This document shows positions 47,860 to 58,698 of a stretch of 64,000 nt of DNA, in pieces (positions within the stretch are counted from its first letter, which is position 1; each line of letters starts with the position of its first letter). Under the pieces are notes generated by a model, which was not told where the DNA came from, made no database searches, and saw nothing but the letters and a program-made list of their open reading frames with translations. The position numbers and the translations under genes were made by a program. Source of the stretch: Stentor roeselii (lineage: Eukaryota > Ciliophora > Heterotrichea > Heterotrichida > Stentoridae); contig RSEH01000232.1 in NCBI GenBank assembly GCA_006503475.1, positions 1 through 64,000 of the forward strand, given 5' to 3'.

Positions 47860-48717
47860 TTACATTATTTGGCAAGGAGTGCAAGTCCTGTTGTTTAGTA
47901 CTTGCCTTGGAAGATTTTTTCTTGGGAGATTCAAGGTTTTTTGTTTGTTTTTTAAAATTGTAAGTTCTTTGTAGTCATGAAGCTGGAGTTGCAGGTAATT
48001 TATTAGGATTTCAGTAAGTTTGGCCTTTTTGAACCTGTCTTTAGATATTTTTTGATGATTGTAGAGATATAGCGATTTTTTTAGAAGAGAGGTTTCTAGG
48101 GATTGAATATACAGAGCTTTTTGTAGCTTTGATGCCTCGGTGTTTGAAGACCAGATGTCTGATTCTGGCTCTAAGACTTGTGATTTAGCTCTCAGTATCT
48201 GCATGTTTAATTCAGTGATTTCTTGTTGTTTTAGTTGGCTCGTAGATTTAAGACTAGAGATTTTTACTTGTAAATTCTCATAAATAATCTTCAAATCCTC
48301 AACTTCTTTCAAACAAATTCTAAACTTTTCATCAAATTTTTCCTTTTTCTCATGAATCTTTTTTATAAGTTCTCGATTTGCAGTTCGAGCAAGATTATTT
48401 TCCGTAGAAATCCTTTTGATCTGGATGACTAAAGCATATCTTTGTTCAGCCATTTCATCCATTTCAGTATTCTCAGGATCAAAGAGAAGTTCTTTATGTG
48501 CGCAGTATTTGCAGACCTTCTGACCTTTATCAAGATACTTTTGAAAAGTTGATAAACAGTTGATGCAGATCTTATTGCGACATTGACTGCATTCTTTGCA
48601 TTTTGTGTGATGGATACCTACTTGGTTTAGTTTTACTTTGCATAAAGAACAGTTTCCTTGAAAATTTTCTTGGCTTCCTTCTGAACTGCTTGAAAGGAAA
48701 GAGTCGCTGTCATCCAT
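47860..48717 (-). CDS. FYVE/Rabphilin-like zinc finger, coiled coil and CaaX-box protein
   Basis: 285 aa. A Cys-rich module (23-72) has C23xxC26, His-His at 36-37, C40xxC43, C46, C51xxC54 and C69xxC72, close to FYVE-type or Rab-effector (FYVE_2) zinc fingers. A coiled coil of about 100 residues follows (85-190), then a basic tail. The last four residues are CQIM, a farnesylation-type CaaX box, with a second cysteine three residues before. It is probably an endomembrane-attached effector, perhaps of a Rab. Confidence 0.7.
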   Translation of the reverse strand: MDDSDSFLSSSSEGSQENFQGNCSLCKVKLNQVGIHHTKCKECSQCRNKICINCLSTFQKYLDKGQKVCKYCAHKELLFDPENTEMDEMAEQRYALVIQIKRISTENNLARTANRELIKKIHEKKEKFDEKFRICLKEVEDLKIIYENLQVKISSLKSTSQLKQQEITELNMQILRAKSQVLEPESDIWSSNTEASKLQKALYIQSLETSLLKKSLYLYNHQKISKDRFKKAKLTEILINYLQLQLHDYKELTILKNKQKTLNLPRKNLPRQVLNNRTCTPCQIM

Positions 48718-48910
48718 TTACAGCAACTGATAAAATGAGGATTTTATGAAAAATGATTTGATTTGGTTGATTTTATTATGAAAGTTGGAAGATTTTAACC
48801 TTATCTGATGATTAAATGCATGTTGGTTTTTTAATTAGCTCTTTACTTTTATTATTCCTCAGGGATTAATAATCCAATTTATTAATCTAAATGAATTTGG
48901 ACTAAATAAT

Positions 48911-50248
48911 ATGAGAGAAATTATTCACGTGCAGTGTGGCAACTGTGGCAATCAAATCGGGACCAAGTTCTGGGAAGTTATTTCTGATGAGCATGGTATT
49001 GACCCTACTGGAACCTACTATGGCCAGTCTGATCTTCAACTAGAGAGAATTAATGTTTATTTTAATGAATTTTCCAGCGGTCGATATGCGCCTAGAGCGA
49101 TTCTTATGGACTTGGAACCTGGAACTATGGACTTTGTAAGGGCAGGACCTTTAGGAAGGCTTTTTCGACCTGAAAATTTTGTATTTGGACCTAATTGTGG
49201 GGCAGGTAATAACTGGGCTATTGGTCATTATACTGATGGGGCTGAATATATAGATTCAGTTTTAGACTCTATTAGAAATGAAGCAGAAAACTGTGATTTT
49301 CTCCAAGGTTTCCAATTATGCCATAGTTTAGGAGGTGGAACTGGCTCTGGAACTGGAACTCTTCTTATTGAAAAAGCACTCGAAGAATACCCAGAAAAAA
49401 TTATAGAAACTTTCTCTGTTTTCCCTTCTTCGAAGGTTTCTGATACTATTGTAGAACCCTATAATGCTATTCTTTCAGTTGATAAACTTATTGAAAACTC
49501 ACATGAAGTAATGATTATAGATAATGAAGCACTTTTTCAAATTTGCTCTAGGAATTTATTAGATACCACTCAGACATATCATAATTTCAACAATATAGCC
49601 AGTGAAGTGATGAGCGGAATAACTTGTTCTTTCAGATTTCCCAGTCAAATCAACTCAGATCTGCGAAAACTATCAGTAAATCTCATCCCATTTCCCAGAA
49701 TGAAATTTTTAATGATCGGCTATGCACCTTTAAGTGCAAGAAGTAGTTTTCCATATCGACCTTTAACCGTGTCTAAGCTAACAAAGCAAATGTTTGACGG
49801 CAGAAACATGATGTGCGCCTCTGACCCTAAAAACGGAAAATTTTTCACTGCTGCTGCTGTGTTCAGAGGAAAGATCTCGAATTTTGAAGTAGATGAGCAA
49901 ATGTATAATGCTAAAGACCTGAATTCCAATTCCTTTATTGAGTGGATTCCTTATAATATTAAGAGCTCTGTCTGTGAAATTCCACCGAAGGGGCTGAAAA
50001 TGAGTGCTACTTTAATTGGAAATTCTACTGCTATTCAAGAAATGTTCAGAAGAGTTACTGAAAAGTTTAGTGCCATGTTTTTGAGAAAATCATTTCTTCA
50101 GTACTACCTGAAAGAAGGAATGTGTGAAATGGAGTTCACTGAAGCTGAGAGCAACATGAAAGATCTTATTAGTGAGTACCAGCAATACCAAGATTCAGTA
50201 GATAATAAAGAAAATAACTTTGACAATCAAACAGAAGAAATCTATTAA
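48911..50248 (+). CDS. Divergent beta-tubulin, second copy type
   Basis: 445 aa. [17 protein letters not shown] start, [23 protein letters not shown] and [11 protein letters not shown] are intact. It differs from the canonical copy by a one-residue insertion ([10 protein letters not shown] against FGQSGAGNN), altered [16 protein letters not shown], and a C-terminal tail ([15 protein letters not shown]) that is far less acidic and lacks EGEF. GTP binding should be kept, but motor binding and tail modifications such as glycylation and glutamylation would be limited. Ciliates do use divergent beta-tubulins; its site of use cannot be read here. Confidence 0.95.
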   Translation: MREIIHVQCGNCGNQIGTKFWEVISDEHGIDPTGTYYGQSDLQLERINVYFNEFSSGRYAPRAILMDLEPGTMDFVRAGPLGRLFRPENFVFGPNCGAGNNWAIGHYTDGAEYIDSVLDSIRNEAENCDFLQGFQLCHSLGGGTGSGTGTLLIEKALEEYPEKIIETFSVFPSSKVSDTIVEPYNAILSVDKLIENSHEVMIIDNEALFQICSRNLLDTTQTYHNFNNIASEVMSGITCSFRFPSQINSDLRKLSVNLIPFPRMKFLMIGYAPLSARSSFPYRPLTVSKLTKQMFDGRNMMCASDPKNGKFFTAAAVFRGKISNFEVDEQMYNAKDLNSNSFIEWIPYNIKSSVCEIPPKGLKMSATLIGNSTAIQEMFRRVTEKFSAMFLRKSFLQYYLKEGMCEMEFTEAESNMKDLISEYQQYQDSVDNKENNFDNQTEEIY

Positions 50249-50771
50249 TAAATATTGCATATTTAAAATTATCAAATGCATAAAAAAATATTCAATTTAC
50301 TCTAGATATTCATCAATTTTTGCTAGTAATTCATCAATATTCCATCGAAATATGCTATTGGTTTAAACTGGTTTTTGAATATTGGATTATTCTATTAACT
50401 TTATGAAAACAATTCAAGTCTTTAACATGAGTAAAACAATAAAAACCTTTAAAATGTTACTCAATAAACATTATTAATGATTTCCAATTACTACTTAATT
50501 TTCTCATAAATTCTTTAAATAAGTGCTAATCAATTCTTAATTATAATGAATTCAATATAAACTTACTTAAATCAACTACTTAAAGTAAAAATTAGATAGT
50601 AAGTCGTGAAAAAATTGCAAACATCTAAAAGAAACCATAATTTATCTCTTCAAACTGCCTCAATTAAAAAAACCACAGAATTAAATTCAAAAAGAAATCA
50701 ACTTAAAAAACCCAAAACAAAGAAATATTTTATCCTTAAAAACCAAACCAAATTCACCAAATAATTAATAA
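50249..50771. other. Intergenic between convergent genes, nothing seen
   Basis: About 523 nt, very AT-rich. No ORF, repeat or RNA gene that I can support. Confidence 0.4.
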
Positions 50772-53700
50772 CTAAGGAGCAGCTTGCAATTTCTTAAACT
50801 CTTCAATAGCCGCCATAAGAGCAACATTAGAAACTAAATCCGCTTCAGTGATAGTCTCTCCAGTCTTGGGTTCCTTTCCAGTAGTCTGAACAACATTGAA
50901 GATTTCATTCCTTTCATAAGAATTATTGCTTTTAATGACTAAAACAGGGTCATTCATGATTTTTCCAGTGATTCCACACAAGAACTGAGGAGGTAGTTGA
51001 TTTTTCTTCTCATTAAGAATTTCCTGCAAGGTTTTACTTGCATGATGAGCAGTAAACTCAGTTGCGTTCTTGACGAACTGTTCATAGTCCATTCGGTACT
51101 CAGTGGCGATGTAAGCATCGAGGGGGTCCAAAGGTTCAGGTGTTAAAAGAAGTCCGAATATGCATTCTAAGACTCTTTTTAAGGTAAGTGCAGGACTCCA
51201 TTGGTCTTTTAGGATTGCATGGCAAATACTTCCGTTTTTATTGATGTTGCAGTGATAAATAGGAGTCACGAATCTTACCTTTGGAGGCTTGAATGGGTAG
51301 TCGCTTGGTAGTTCGATGTATAGATGAAATGTGCCTTGCTCATAAGGAGTAGTATCAGGTCCAGTCATATAAACATTCCAAAACATGATATCATCCTCCG
51401 TCGGAAACACAGAACAATTCGGATGCGGGTTCTGCTCCAAGTCACTTAATTCTTTCATGACTCTTTTCAAAGCTCCACCCGATGCTTTAGACTTCGGATT
51501 ACTTTTCGCATTAGATATCGCTGATGATATACTAACAGCCTTCGCCATAGTTTGACTTGGAACTGCTGCTTCTGATGGTTTTGAATCATTTGTATTTCGA
51601 CTTAAAAGAGGAATTAGGTCTGACTCGGTATTCACTAAAACTCTTGTTGGAACTTGACGTGAACGCACTGATAAAAATGTTTCTGATTCGAAAAGCTTTA
51701 CACCTTCTGGAATCGTCTTCGGCATGAAGACGAAACCGCCTGAGGCGAATGAAGCGGCTTTGAGTTGCTGGGAAAGAGCACCTACTACTATTGAGTCCAT
51801 TATTATGTTGCTTGATACGAGGTCTTTTGAGATTTGGGTGTAGTTTTTTCCGGAACTTGTGTCTTCTCCATCACTAAGACATAAAATCCTCAAATGAACA
51901 TTCGGATAAGTAGCCTTAAACGAGTTCAAATACCCAATTCCCTGATCAATAGCATCCCAAAGGCGAGTACCTCCTCCATGATGTGCATTTTGAACATGAC
52001 TAGAAAAAGTGACAATATTTTCAGTAAACCCACAAGCTCTATTAATACTCGAACTGAAAAGAATCAAAGAAATAACATGATTAAAATCAAATCCCGCATT
52101 TCTATCAGTAAAAGTTTCAAAAAACTCTTTCGTGGCATCAAGCCTGGTAAAATCAACTTCATCAAAGAATTTCGTTCCCATTGATCCAGAGATATCAAAA
52201 ACGACGACAATTGCTTCATCAGGGTTCCTAGTAATGACCTCCTGCCCCACTTGACTCGGGTTTTTCATTTCAATGGCACTTGCAAGGTTATCAATATCAA
52301 TAGTCGTGATTTGTCTGTTCAAGATATTCATGAGTTCCACTTTATTCGGTTCTTTATTCGACAAGTCAAAATAAATAACCAAGTCGTTATTTTTATCAAG
52401 AGTCATACAGTCCTTAAAGTCCTTATTTTTTAATGACAGGGGAGGAATAGGCTTCGTGATTTTATAAGCCCTTCGTAGTTCTAAAGCCTTTGCAAGGGTC
52501 ACTCCTGTTGAATGCTTTTCAGCTACTAACTGACCGACAGACTTAGTAGTATCAAAAACGCCTTCCCAGACATAAAGCTCACTGACGTTCGCATTTTTTC
52601 CTCTTTGAACGATGACCTTGAAGTTTTCATCTACTTTTAACTCAGTTTCTTTAGGTTTCCCGACATTTGCGATTTCTTCATCATTTCTGATCTTTTTAAG
52701 CACTTCTTCTTTCTCATAGTATAAAACTTTTCCGTCAGTCCTGCGGAGCAGGACTGGTTCTTCCAAAGGCTTAAGGGTCAATGGGCAGTCGATGTTGTAT
52801 TCTTTGAAGACTTCTCCTCGGCTTAGCTCTTCTTGAGGGTTGCAGCTTAAATCACATAAGAGGGCGAAGCACTCAATGACCTGTTCTAATAATTTCCCTT
52901 CTTCTATTGGAGCATGTTTGAAGACTTCAGTAAGAATCGTCTTGCTTAGTTGAATTGACCCTTCTTCTAACGCTATTGATGAAAGAAGACTTAAAGGCTT
53001 TTGTTTGGTCAGCAGGTAAAGTGCAGTTAAAAAAGGTGTATTGTTGAATGAAAACTGCCTGATGTAGCCTAAGAAAGACTCTCGAATAGGTTTTTCACTG
53101 ATTTCTCCATGTTTACTGAAAGTGTGTAAAAATGAGTGAAGTGCTCGAAGACCTTCAGAAGACTGAGAAATCGATTGTTTTGAATGAACTTTATAAGAAA
53201 AAGCCGAGTAATAAACTTCAATTTTTTCAAAGGTGATCGAAGAAGTGCTAGTAACGCTGTATTCAGACAAAAGCTTCTGATTCTGTGACATGAAAGTATC
53301 TGGAAGTTTTAAAGACAGTTGGTAAGTAGGAATATCAGTGAAATGATAAAGATTCTGCTTTAAAGTCTCAACAGTCGCTGTTGCCAAGTCGACTTTAAAG
53401 CAATAAGACACGTTAGGGTCTTCCTTGCTGATGACCGTCAAAGTATCAACTCCACTCGGAAGCAGTTTAGGTTTCGACTTGACATCAAAGTCAGGAACTA
53501 TAAAAACATTAACTCGGTCTCCAAATCTTACAACCGAACTCGCTTTAACAAATAACATCTGCGAAAGACTTTCAGTGAGAGGTGTTCCATCTTCAGAGTA
53601 AAACGCGCAGACCCATTCAGATTCAGAAAGATTTTCTTTTTTCACTATAAGTGCCGAAAGTTCTGCCATTGTCAAGTCGAGACTGTCAATCAAAAGAACT

Positions 53701-54113
53701 TGGAAGACGGAAGGTTTTGAACTGTTTAAGTATCTGTAAAGAACTTTTGAGACTTCTTCAACTTCAACTTTTAAAGGCTCTGATTTTATTTCTAAAGATT
53801 TTAGTTCTTCTGATACCGTCTGATTCAAACTTGAAACAACGTCCCAGTCCTCGAAAGGCTCGGAAAACTCGACTTTTAACTCAAGTTCGTCGAGGTTTTG
53901 ACTCAGGGACTTTGAGATTAGGGAAAGGTAAGAATCGTTGTCGCTTATTTTGAACCAGGAACCTTTTCGGTTGAAGAGGACTGAAATGCAGGAGTCGGAT
54001 TTTTGACTTGATGATGAAATTTTAGATATTAGGTCGGAGAGAGACCCTGGGGAGACTTGGAATAGAGAAGGAAACCCTGGGATTTCGATGAGAAGGTCGA
54101 TCTTTTTTTCCAT
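50772..54113 (-). CDS. Ubiquitin-pathway fusion: PB1/UBL-like regions, vWA, E2 (UBC) and U-box in one 1113-aa protein
   Basis: In order: PB1-like region 1-85 (FNRKGSWFKISDNDSYLSL); UBL-like regions about 120-208 and 224-300; a U-box-like half motif at 443-475 (CPLTLKPLEEPVLLR); vWA 633-820 with a complete MIDAS (DISGSMG 640-646, Thr716, Asp748); an E2 fold 880-1035 (FHLYIELPSDYPFKPPKVRF) with HCN (954-956) in place of HPN and catalytic Cys964 in GSIC, then WSPALTLKRVL; and a U-box 1041-1113 (FLCGITGKIMNDPVLV, SYERNEIF). It could carry ubiquitin on its own E2 and discharge it through its own E3 domain, the vWA giving substrate choice. Intact throughout; no intron needed. Confidence 0.9.
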   Translation of the reverse strand: MEKKIDLLIEIPGFPSLFQVSPGSLSDLISKISSSSQKSDSCISVLFNRKGSWFKISDNDSYLSLISKSLSQNLDELELKVEFSEPFEDWDVVSSLNQTVSEELKSLEIKSEPLKVEVEEVSKVLYRYLNSSKPSVFQVLLIDSLDLTMAELSALIVKKENLSESEWVCAFYSEDGTPLTESLSQMLFVKASSVVRFGDRVNVFIVPDFDVKSKPKLLPSGVDTLTVISKEDPNVSYCFKVDLATATVETLKQNLYHFTDIPTYQLSLKLPDTFMSQNQKLLSEYSVTSTSSITFEKIEVYYSAFSYKVHSKQSISQSSEGLRALHSFLHTFSKHGEISEKPIRESFLGYIRQFSFNNTPFLTALYLLTKQKPLSLLSSIALEEGSIQLSKTILTEVFKHAPIEEGKLLEQVIECFALLCDLSCNPQEELSRGEVFKEYNIDCPLTLKPLEEPVLLRRTDGKVLYYEKEEVLKKIRNDEEIANVGKPKETELKVDENFKVIVQRGKNANVSELYVWEGVFDTTKSVGQLVAEKHSTGVTLAKALELRRAYKITKPIPPLSLKNKDFKDCMTLDKNNDLVIYFDLSNKEPNKVELMNILNRQITTIDIDNLASAIEMKNPSQVGQEVITRNPDEAIVVVFDISGSMGTKFFDEVDFTRLDATKEFFETFTDRNAGFDFNHVISLILFSSSINRACGFTENIVTFSSHVQNAHHGGGTRLWDAIDQGIGYLNSFKATYPNVHLRILCLSDGEDTSSGKNYTQISKDLVSSNIIMDSIVVGALSQQLKAASFASGGFVFMPKTIPEGVKLFESETFLSVRSRQVPTRVLVNTESDLIPLLSRNTNDSKPSEAAVPSQTMAKAVSISSAISNAKSNPKSKASGGALKRVMKELSDLEQNPHPNCSVFPTEDDIMFWNVYMTGPDTTPYEQGTFHLYIELPSDYPFKPPKVRFVTPIYHCNINKNGSICHAILKDQWSPALTLKRVLECIFGLLLTPEPLDPLDAYIATEYRMDYEQFVKNATEFTAHHASKTLQEILNEKKNQLPPQFLCGITGKIMNDPVLVIKSNNSYERNEIFNVVQTTGKEPKTGETITEADLVSNVALMAAIEEFKKLQAAP

Positions 54114-54390
54114 TTATGGATGGAAACAGAAATAGCGATTTGATTGATTCGGGTTAAGAGATTTTTTTGATGGGGAAGAGATGAATAAATAATTGGTTTA
54201 TTGAAGGAAATTTTACAGTCTTTTTCACTTCCTGGTCAATTTACTATCATTTGGTATTCCAAGAAAATTCCATGAATTTCCAGCCATTTATCACTAAACC
54301 ACTCAACCCTGCTATAAAATAACTTTTCCTTCTCTTTTTTATTCAAAGTAAAAAGTCTTTGAAGTTACCCAACTTAATCATAAAAAATAA

Positions 54391-54978
54391 CTACTCAAAA
54401 ATTTCTGTGATATCTGGCTTGTCTGTATAGTAATACTTCCAGCCAGCTAACATTTTTTCACTTAATCCCAGCAAAATCGCGACAGCTTTATGGTTTCCAG
54501 CTTCGTTGATGACTTCAGCGACTTCTTTTTTAAGTTCAATGCTGATACTCCCGTTATTTTTTACTTTATACTCCTCGATTTTTTGCTTCAAAGCTTCACA
54601 TTTTTCTTGAAGTCCTCCACTTAAGACGTTGAGCATACTGTCACGAGAGTTCATTACTTTTCCTCGATTTCGCTTTTTTGGGAACTTTTTGTCTTTGATC
54701 ACGCCTCCAACTATTCCTTTTGCTGCTTTTTTTGAGTAGTAGTTTGGATCTGATTTTAGTTTTCGACTCCATTCACGGATTTGGTCTGCTGAGACGTGAA
54801 GCACGTCCATTAGAATATCAAGGCCTCCGTGCTCCATAAAGATTTTTGCTGCTTCTTCTCGTATTGATGGAGGAATCAGCTTAGACTTGATCAGACCACC
54901 CCGGTTTATTGAAAGGACTGCCTCACGGAATAGTTTCAGCTTCTTGACTAGATCTCTGACGATGATGTTGTCTATCAT
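54391..54978 (-). CDS. Protein with two helix-turn-helix-like repeats, 195 aa
   Basis: Two similar units are visible: about 37-76 (PSIREEAAKIFMEHGGLDIL, VSADQIREWSRKL) and about 144-184 (IELKKEVAEVINEAGNHKAV, GLSEKMLAGWKYY). Each looks like the trihelical homeodomain-like/HTH fold, ending in a W-containing recognition-like helix. A very basic linker (KDKKFPKKRNRGK) joins them. DNA or RNA binding is likely; I see no transposase catalytic residues. It may be a small regulator. Confidence 0.6.
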   Translation of the reverse strand: MIDNIIVRDLVKKLKLFREAVLSINRGGLIKSKLIPPSIREEAAKIFMEHGGLDILMDVLHVSADQIREWSRKLKSDPNYYSKKAAKGIVGGVIKDKKFPKKRNRGKVMNSRDSMLNVLSGGLQEKCEALKQKIEEYKVKNNGSISIELKKEVAEVINEAGNHKAVAILLGLSEKMLAGWKYYYTDKPDITEIFE

Positions 54979-56471
54979 TTACAACCTGGGGGGTTAATGG
55001 TATAATATTAACTTTGGAGATGTAAATTTGATAGTTATTTTTGATAGCTCTTAGTTAAATTACTTGTTAAGATAATGATTATTATGTCCTGCACTGAAAA
55101 TCATTTACTTTAATTCAATTTTTTTAGTTTAGCTTTAAAGTAGTCTTTAAGATTTCTTTTTGATAGAAAATTTACAAATCATGAATTCAAAGATGAAGCA
55201 AGTTCGAATCGCGCAAATACTGAAAACATTCAATCTTATGTAAAATTCATTTAATATTAACTAGCTTATCATATTTATCTGTATTATTACTAAAACTTAT
55301 CTAATAACTTGATTTGAATTATTATATCAACTGAATCAATGATATAATTAACCAACTTCAAAAATTGCGTTTAAATCTCAGAACTGTAGAATTAGGTTCT
55401 ATATAATTTTTTTGATAAATTACTCTCTGAATGCCTTCTTATTTTGCTCCAATTTAAAATATCCATATCATATAAAGACCTATCATATAAAATCTTTTTA
55501 GAATACTACCAAAGACTCTAGAAACTAAACTATTCCCTAACGTGGTTGACCTTAAGGTGACTGAACCGTATCATGAAAAAATCATTTCTTTTATAATTTG
55601 GAGTTTTTCTTTAATTTTGCGATGAAACTTATGAAGGATGTTTAAAAAGCCTGGATCGGTGAATAAGATAAATTATTATCTCAATCAATAGGTATCTTAT
55701 TAAAACACTCAAGTCGAAGGATGTAAGTCATAATATAGGAGAAGACAGATTAACAAGATAAACTTTTTTAAAATAATTTTCAGTTAGTTGTTTGTAAGTT
55801 CAAACTTTACTTTTGGTGTAATAATCATGTGTCCTTTGATAAGAAGTTTAAAAATTTGATGAAAGATTTGAGGAAAATAAGAGCGAAGATGTATACTTCA
55901 TGAAATGATTGGTACACATAAAATTCCATACCTCTAATCTTCCTCAGTGAATAATTTTTGAAGAATAGTAGTTGATGACGAATGTTAGAGCTATCTTCGT
56001 TATACTTGAGAAATTTTCATCTGTATTTAAATATGATAGTAAACCTTTAATACATATAGACTGATGCGAAATAGATAATAAATTGCAGATTATAATTCTT
56101 CATCTAATAGAAGATAATCAGTAGTTATTGAATCATCCTAAGTTTAAATTCTTCATATAACTAATTTCTTTTATAAATTTTCAAATCATAGATAACTACC
56201 CAATATTCACACCTGATATATTTTCTATCTAATCTTATCAAGATTAAACTTTAATATATTTATCATTCATAAAATTCTGATCAAATGCATAAAATCTAAG
56301 AGTACTATAAAAATAAATAATACACAATATTTTCCTTCCGATTAAAATATTATTATTATATTAAGAAAATACCTTTCGGTAAAAATTTAACTCTATCGAT
56401 GCTTTTATTACAATCTGTATACAATAATATTACTATTTAATTCAAAATGTAGACTTTATAAATAATTAAAA
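54979..56471. other. Intergenic, AT-rich 5' part of duplicated segment
   Basis: About 1.5 kb. From about 55055 on it is homologous to 58699-60560: both share GTCCTGCACT, CTTCCTCAGTGAA, TTTTTGAAGAATA and AGTAAACCTTTAAT in the same order. No ORF or RNA gene found. A B-box-like GTTCGAATC near 55203 lacks the arms of a tRNA. Confidence 0.55.
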
Positions 56472-58698
56472 ATGCGCAAAAGGTAATCTAATAACAACAG
56501 AAAAACAAACCCAAATGATTTTACTAAAAAACGCAATATACCAGAGAAAAAGAATATCAAATATTATGAAGATAAGGAAAAACAGAAAGAAGTAAATAAA
56601 AAATTTATACAAAATGAAAAAGATTATCAAAATTGTTCAAATATTAAAAGCAAAAGTATTGGAAACGGAATTTCTTCGATTAAGGAAATTGGTTCGATGG
56701 AATTTGCAGGCAGAAAAGATGAGGATCTTCAAGAACTTCCTTTACTAAAAAGGAAAGAAAATCTTAATAAATCTCTAAAAATTCCTAGTCCATTACGAAA
56801 AATATTCACAAATAGATATAAGCCTTATGTCTGCATTTCATGCAGTTTAACCTCCTCAAAAGGTATGAAAAAAAGTTGCAAAATTCATGATATTTGCTCG
56901 GATTGCTACAAAAACCTTAATAATTTAAAAAATTCAGAAAAAAATTGTAAAGATTGTTATCAAATAAAACATCTTAAAAGCTTATCCAGTCCGATTAAAG
57001 ATCAATCACAAATTAAAACTTATAAAAAAGGTTCAACTCATTCTAGGTGTAATAGTGTCAGCATAAACGATACACCACAATTTGATCGAAGTAAAAAGCT
57101 ACACATATCACCAGAAAAATCATCAAATATTACACCAAACCAAAAGCTTCACCGAAAAAGTACTAAAATGTTAGAAGAAAGTAAATTGATAAATAATAAA
57201 AAAATTTCAAAAGAGTATCTTTTAAAGACTCAAGAAAAATATCAAAAAATTGAAAAAAAAGAAAACTATCAGAAAACAAAAGAATGCTTAAGCTGTGGAA
57301 AGATTCTGATAAGTAAAATTTTTACCGACAACAACTGCAAAAAACATATTTACTGTATAGTTTGCAAAACCAACTCTAAGAATCTATCAAAAATTAAAGA
57401 ATGTGATATATGTTCTTCTGAATTTCAAAATCAAAACAAAAACAAATTAAAAATGATAAATGCATCTTTTCATGTAGAAAAAAATGATAGTTTTTCAAGC
57501 CCTTGGGCTGACAATACCCGCCAACATCAACCTAAAAAATTCTATTCTCCAGCTATTAAAAATATAACCAAATCAGATTCTGAATCAAATAACAAATCAA
57601 GCAATCGATCTGATATTCCTCAGATAAATAAAAAAGATTTTGTAAATTAAAAAAAAAACAGCATCGTTCAAACCATTCTCTGCATGAAATGTAAAAAAAC
57701 ATCATCAGAAAATCAGCTTCTCTGCACTCATAGTGTCTGTTCATCCTGCTTGATAAATACTTGCTATACAAAAATTTCCAAGTTTTTCTCAGAATATCAG
57801 CAAGATTCATCTATCGTTTATAATAATTTTTGTTATTACTGTCCAGTGGAGGATTGTAATCAAGAGATTTTTGTTCCAACTAAAATGATTATCGAAAATT
57901 TTCATAAATATTATTCAGGTCCAGATTTAAATTTTGATGTAAAACTCTTTGAACCTTGGATTCCGTACTTTGATGGGCTGCCTTTTTTTGAGGAATCTAG
58001 TGATAATAAAAATGACAAAAATTTATCAGAAAATATTAAAAATTTAAGAATTACTACCAGTTTATTACCAGATATTCTTAAACCCAATTGTGATGAATGT
58101 GGTAATTCTAATGAAATAACAGCTTTTTTATGCAATCATAAGATTTGCAAAAAATGCTTAACTTATAGCTGCTGTGTAAGCATCGAAAATTTTTTAAATA
58201 AATATAAAATTAATCCTGGAATAATTAATTCCAGGTTTTATTATACCTGCCCAGTATTCAATTCAAAGATATCAGTTCCAACATTTATGATTATCAAAAA
58301 TTATATAAATTGTTTTAAGACTGATGAAAAGTTTAAAAAGTTTGAAGAAATCATGGAAAATGATACGAAAGATGTTGAAAGATTGATTTGGTATTTTGAT
58401 GGACTTTGCATCGCTTTGGAATAAAGGATTAAATAGGAATATATTAGGTAAATAGTAAGTTTTAATATTGGAATTTTTATTATTGTAGATTGATGAATAA
58501 AATATCTGAATTCAAAGTAATTAATTTGAATAACTTTCTTGAAATATTGTTTTCGGTTCCAGGAGTCTTAGAATTTCTTATTAATATTTACTATTATATT
58601 TAGACTTATATAATACCATATGAAAATATATTCGACATTTTAATTCATCAGGTGTGCCAAATAAACTAAAACTCAACCAAGATTTTGAATAGGTCTCA
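55055..58698. repeat. Tandem segmental duplication, copy A (about 3.65 kb)
   Basis: Copy A carries the interrupted multi-RING gene with its flanks. It is directly followed by copy B (about 58699-62390). Similarity is strong in the RING gene and patchy, with indels, in non-coding parts, so the duplication is not recent. Limits are read by eye and may be off by tens of bases. Confidence 0.75.
56472..58424 (+). pseudogene. Multi-RING-finger gene, copy A, interrupted by two in-frame TAA codons
   Basis: One frame runs 651 codons from ATG 56472 to the stop at 58422-58424, broken only by TAA at 56484-56486 (codon 5) and at 57648-57650. It aligns with the intact paralog downstream at both breaks without a frame shift (MRKR*SN against MLQKKSN; FVN*KK against FVNPIE). 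If it is used in pieces, open parts are 56697-57650 and 57684-58424. Four zinc modules are visible: CISC...HDICSDC...CKDC, CLSC...KKHIYCIVC...CDIC, CMKC...CTHSVCSSC...CPVEDC and CDEC...CNHKICKKC...CPVF, the last with Phe where the paralog has Cys. Confidence 0.6.

Noticed and set aside
54391-54978. Transposase call for the double-HTH protein
   Set aside because: No catalytic DDE/D residues, terminal repeats or target duplications are visible.
55195-55225. GTTCGAATC as a tRNA B box
   Set aside because: The flanking bases do not form a T-arm, and no acceptor or anticodon arm can be built around it. I found no convincing tRNA in the window.
57642-57661. GT-AG stretch of 20 nt as an intron removing the second TAA of the multi-RING copy A
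   Set aside because: 20 nt would shift the frame, all supported introns here are 15 nt, and the paralog aligns without a gap at this place.
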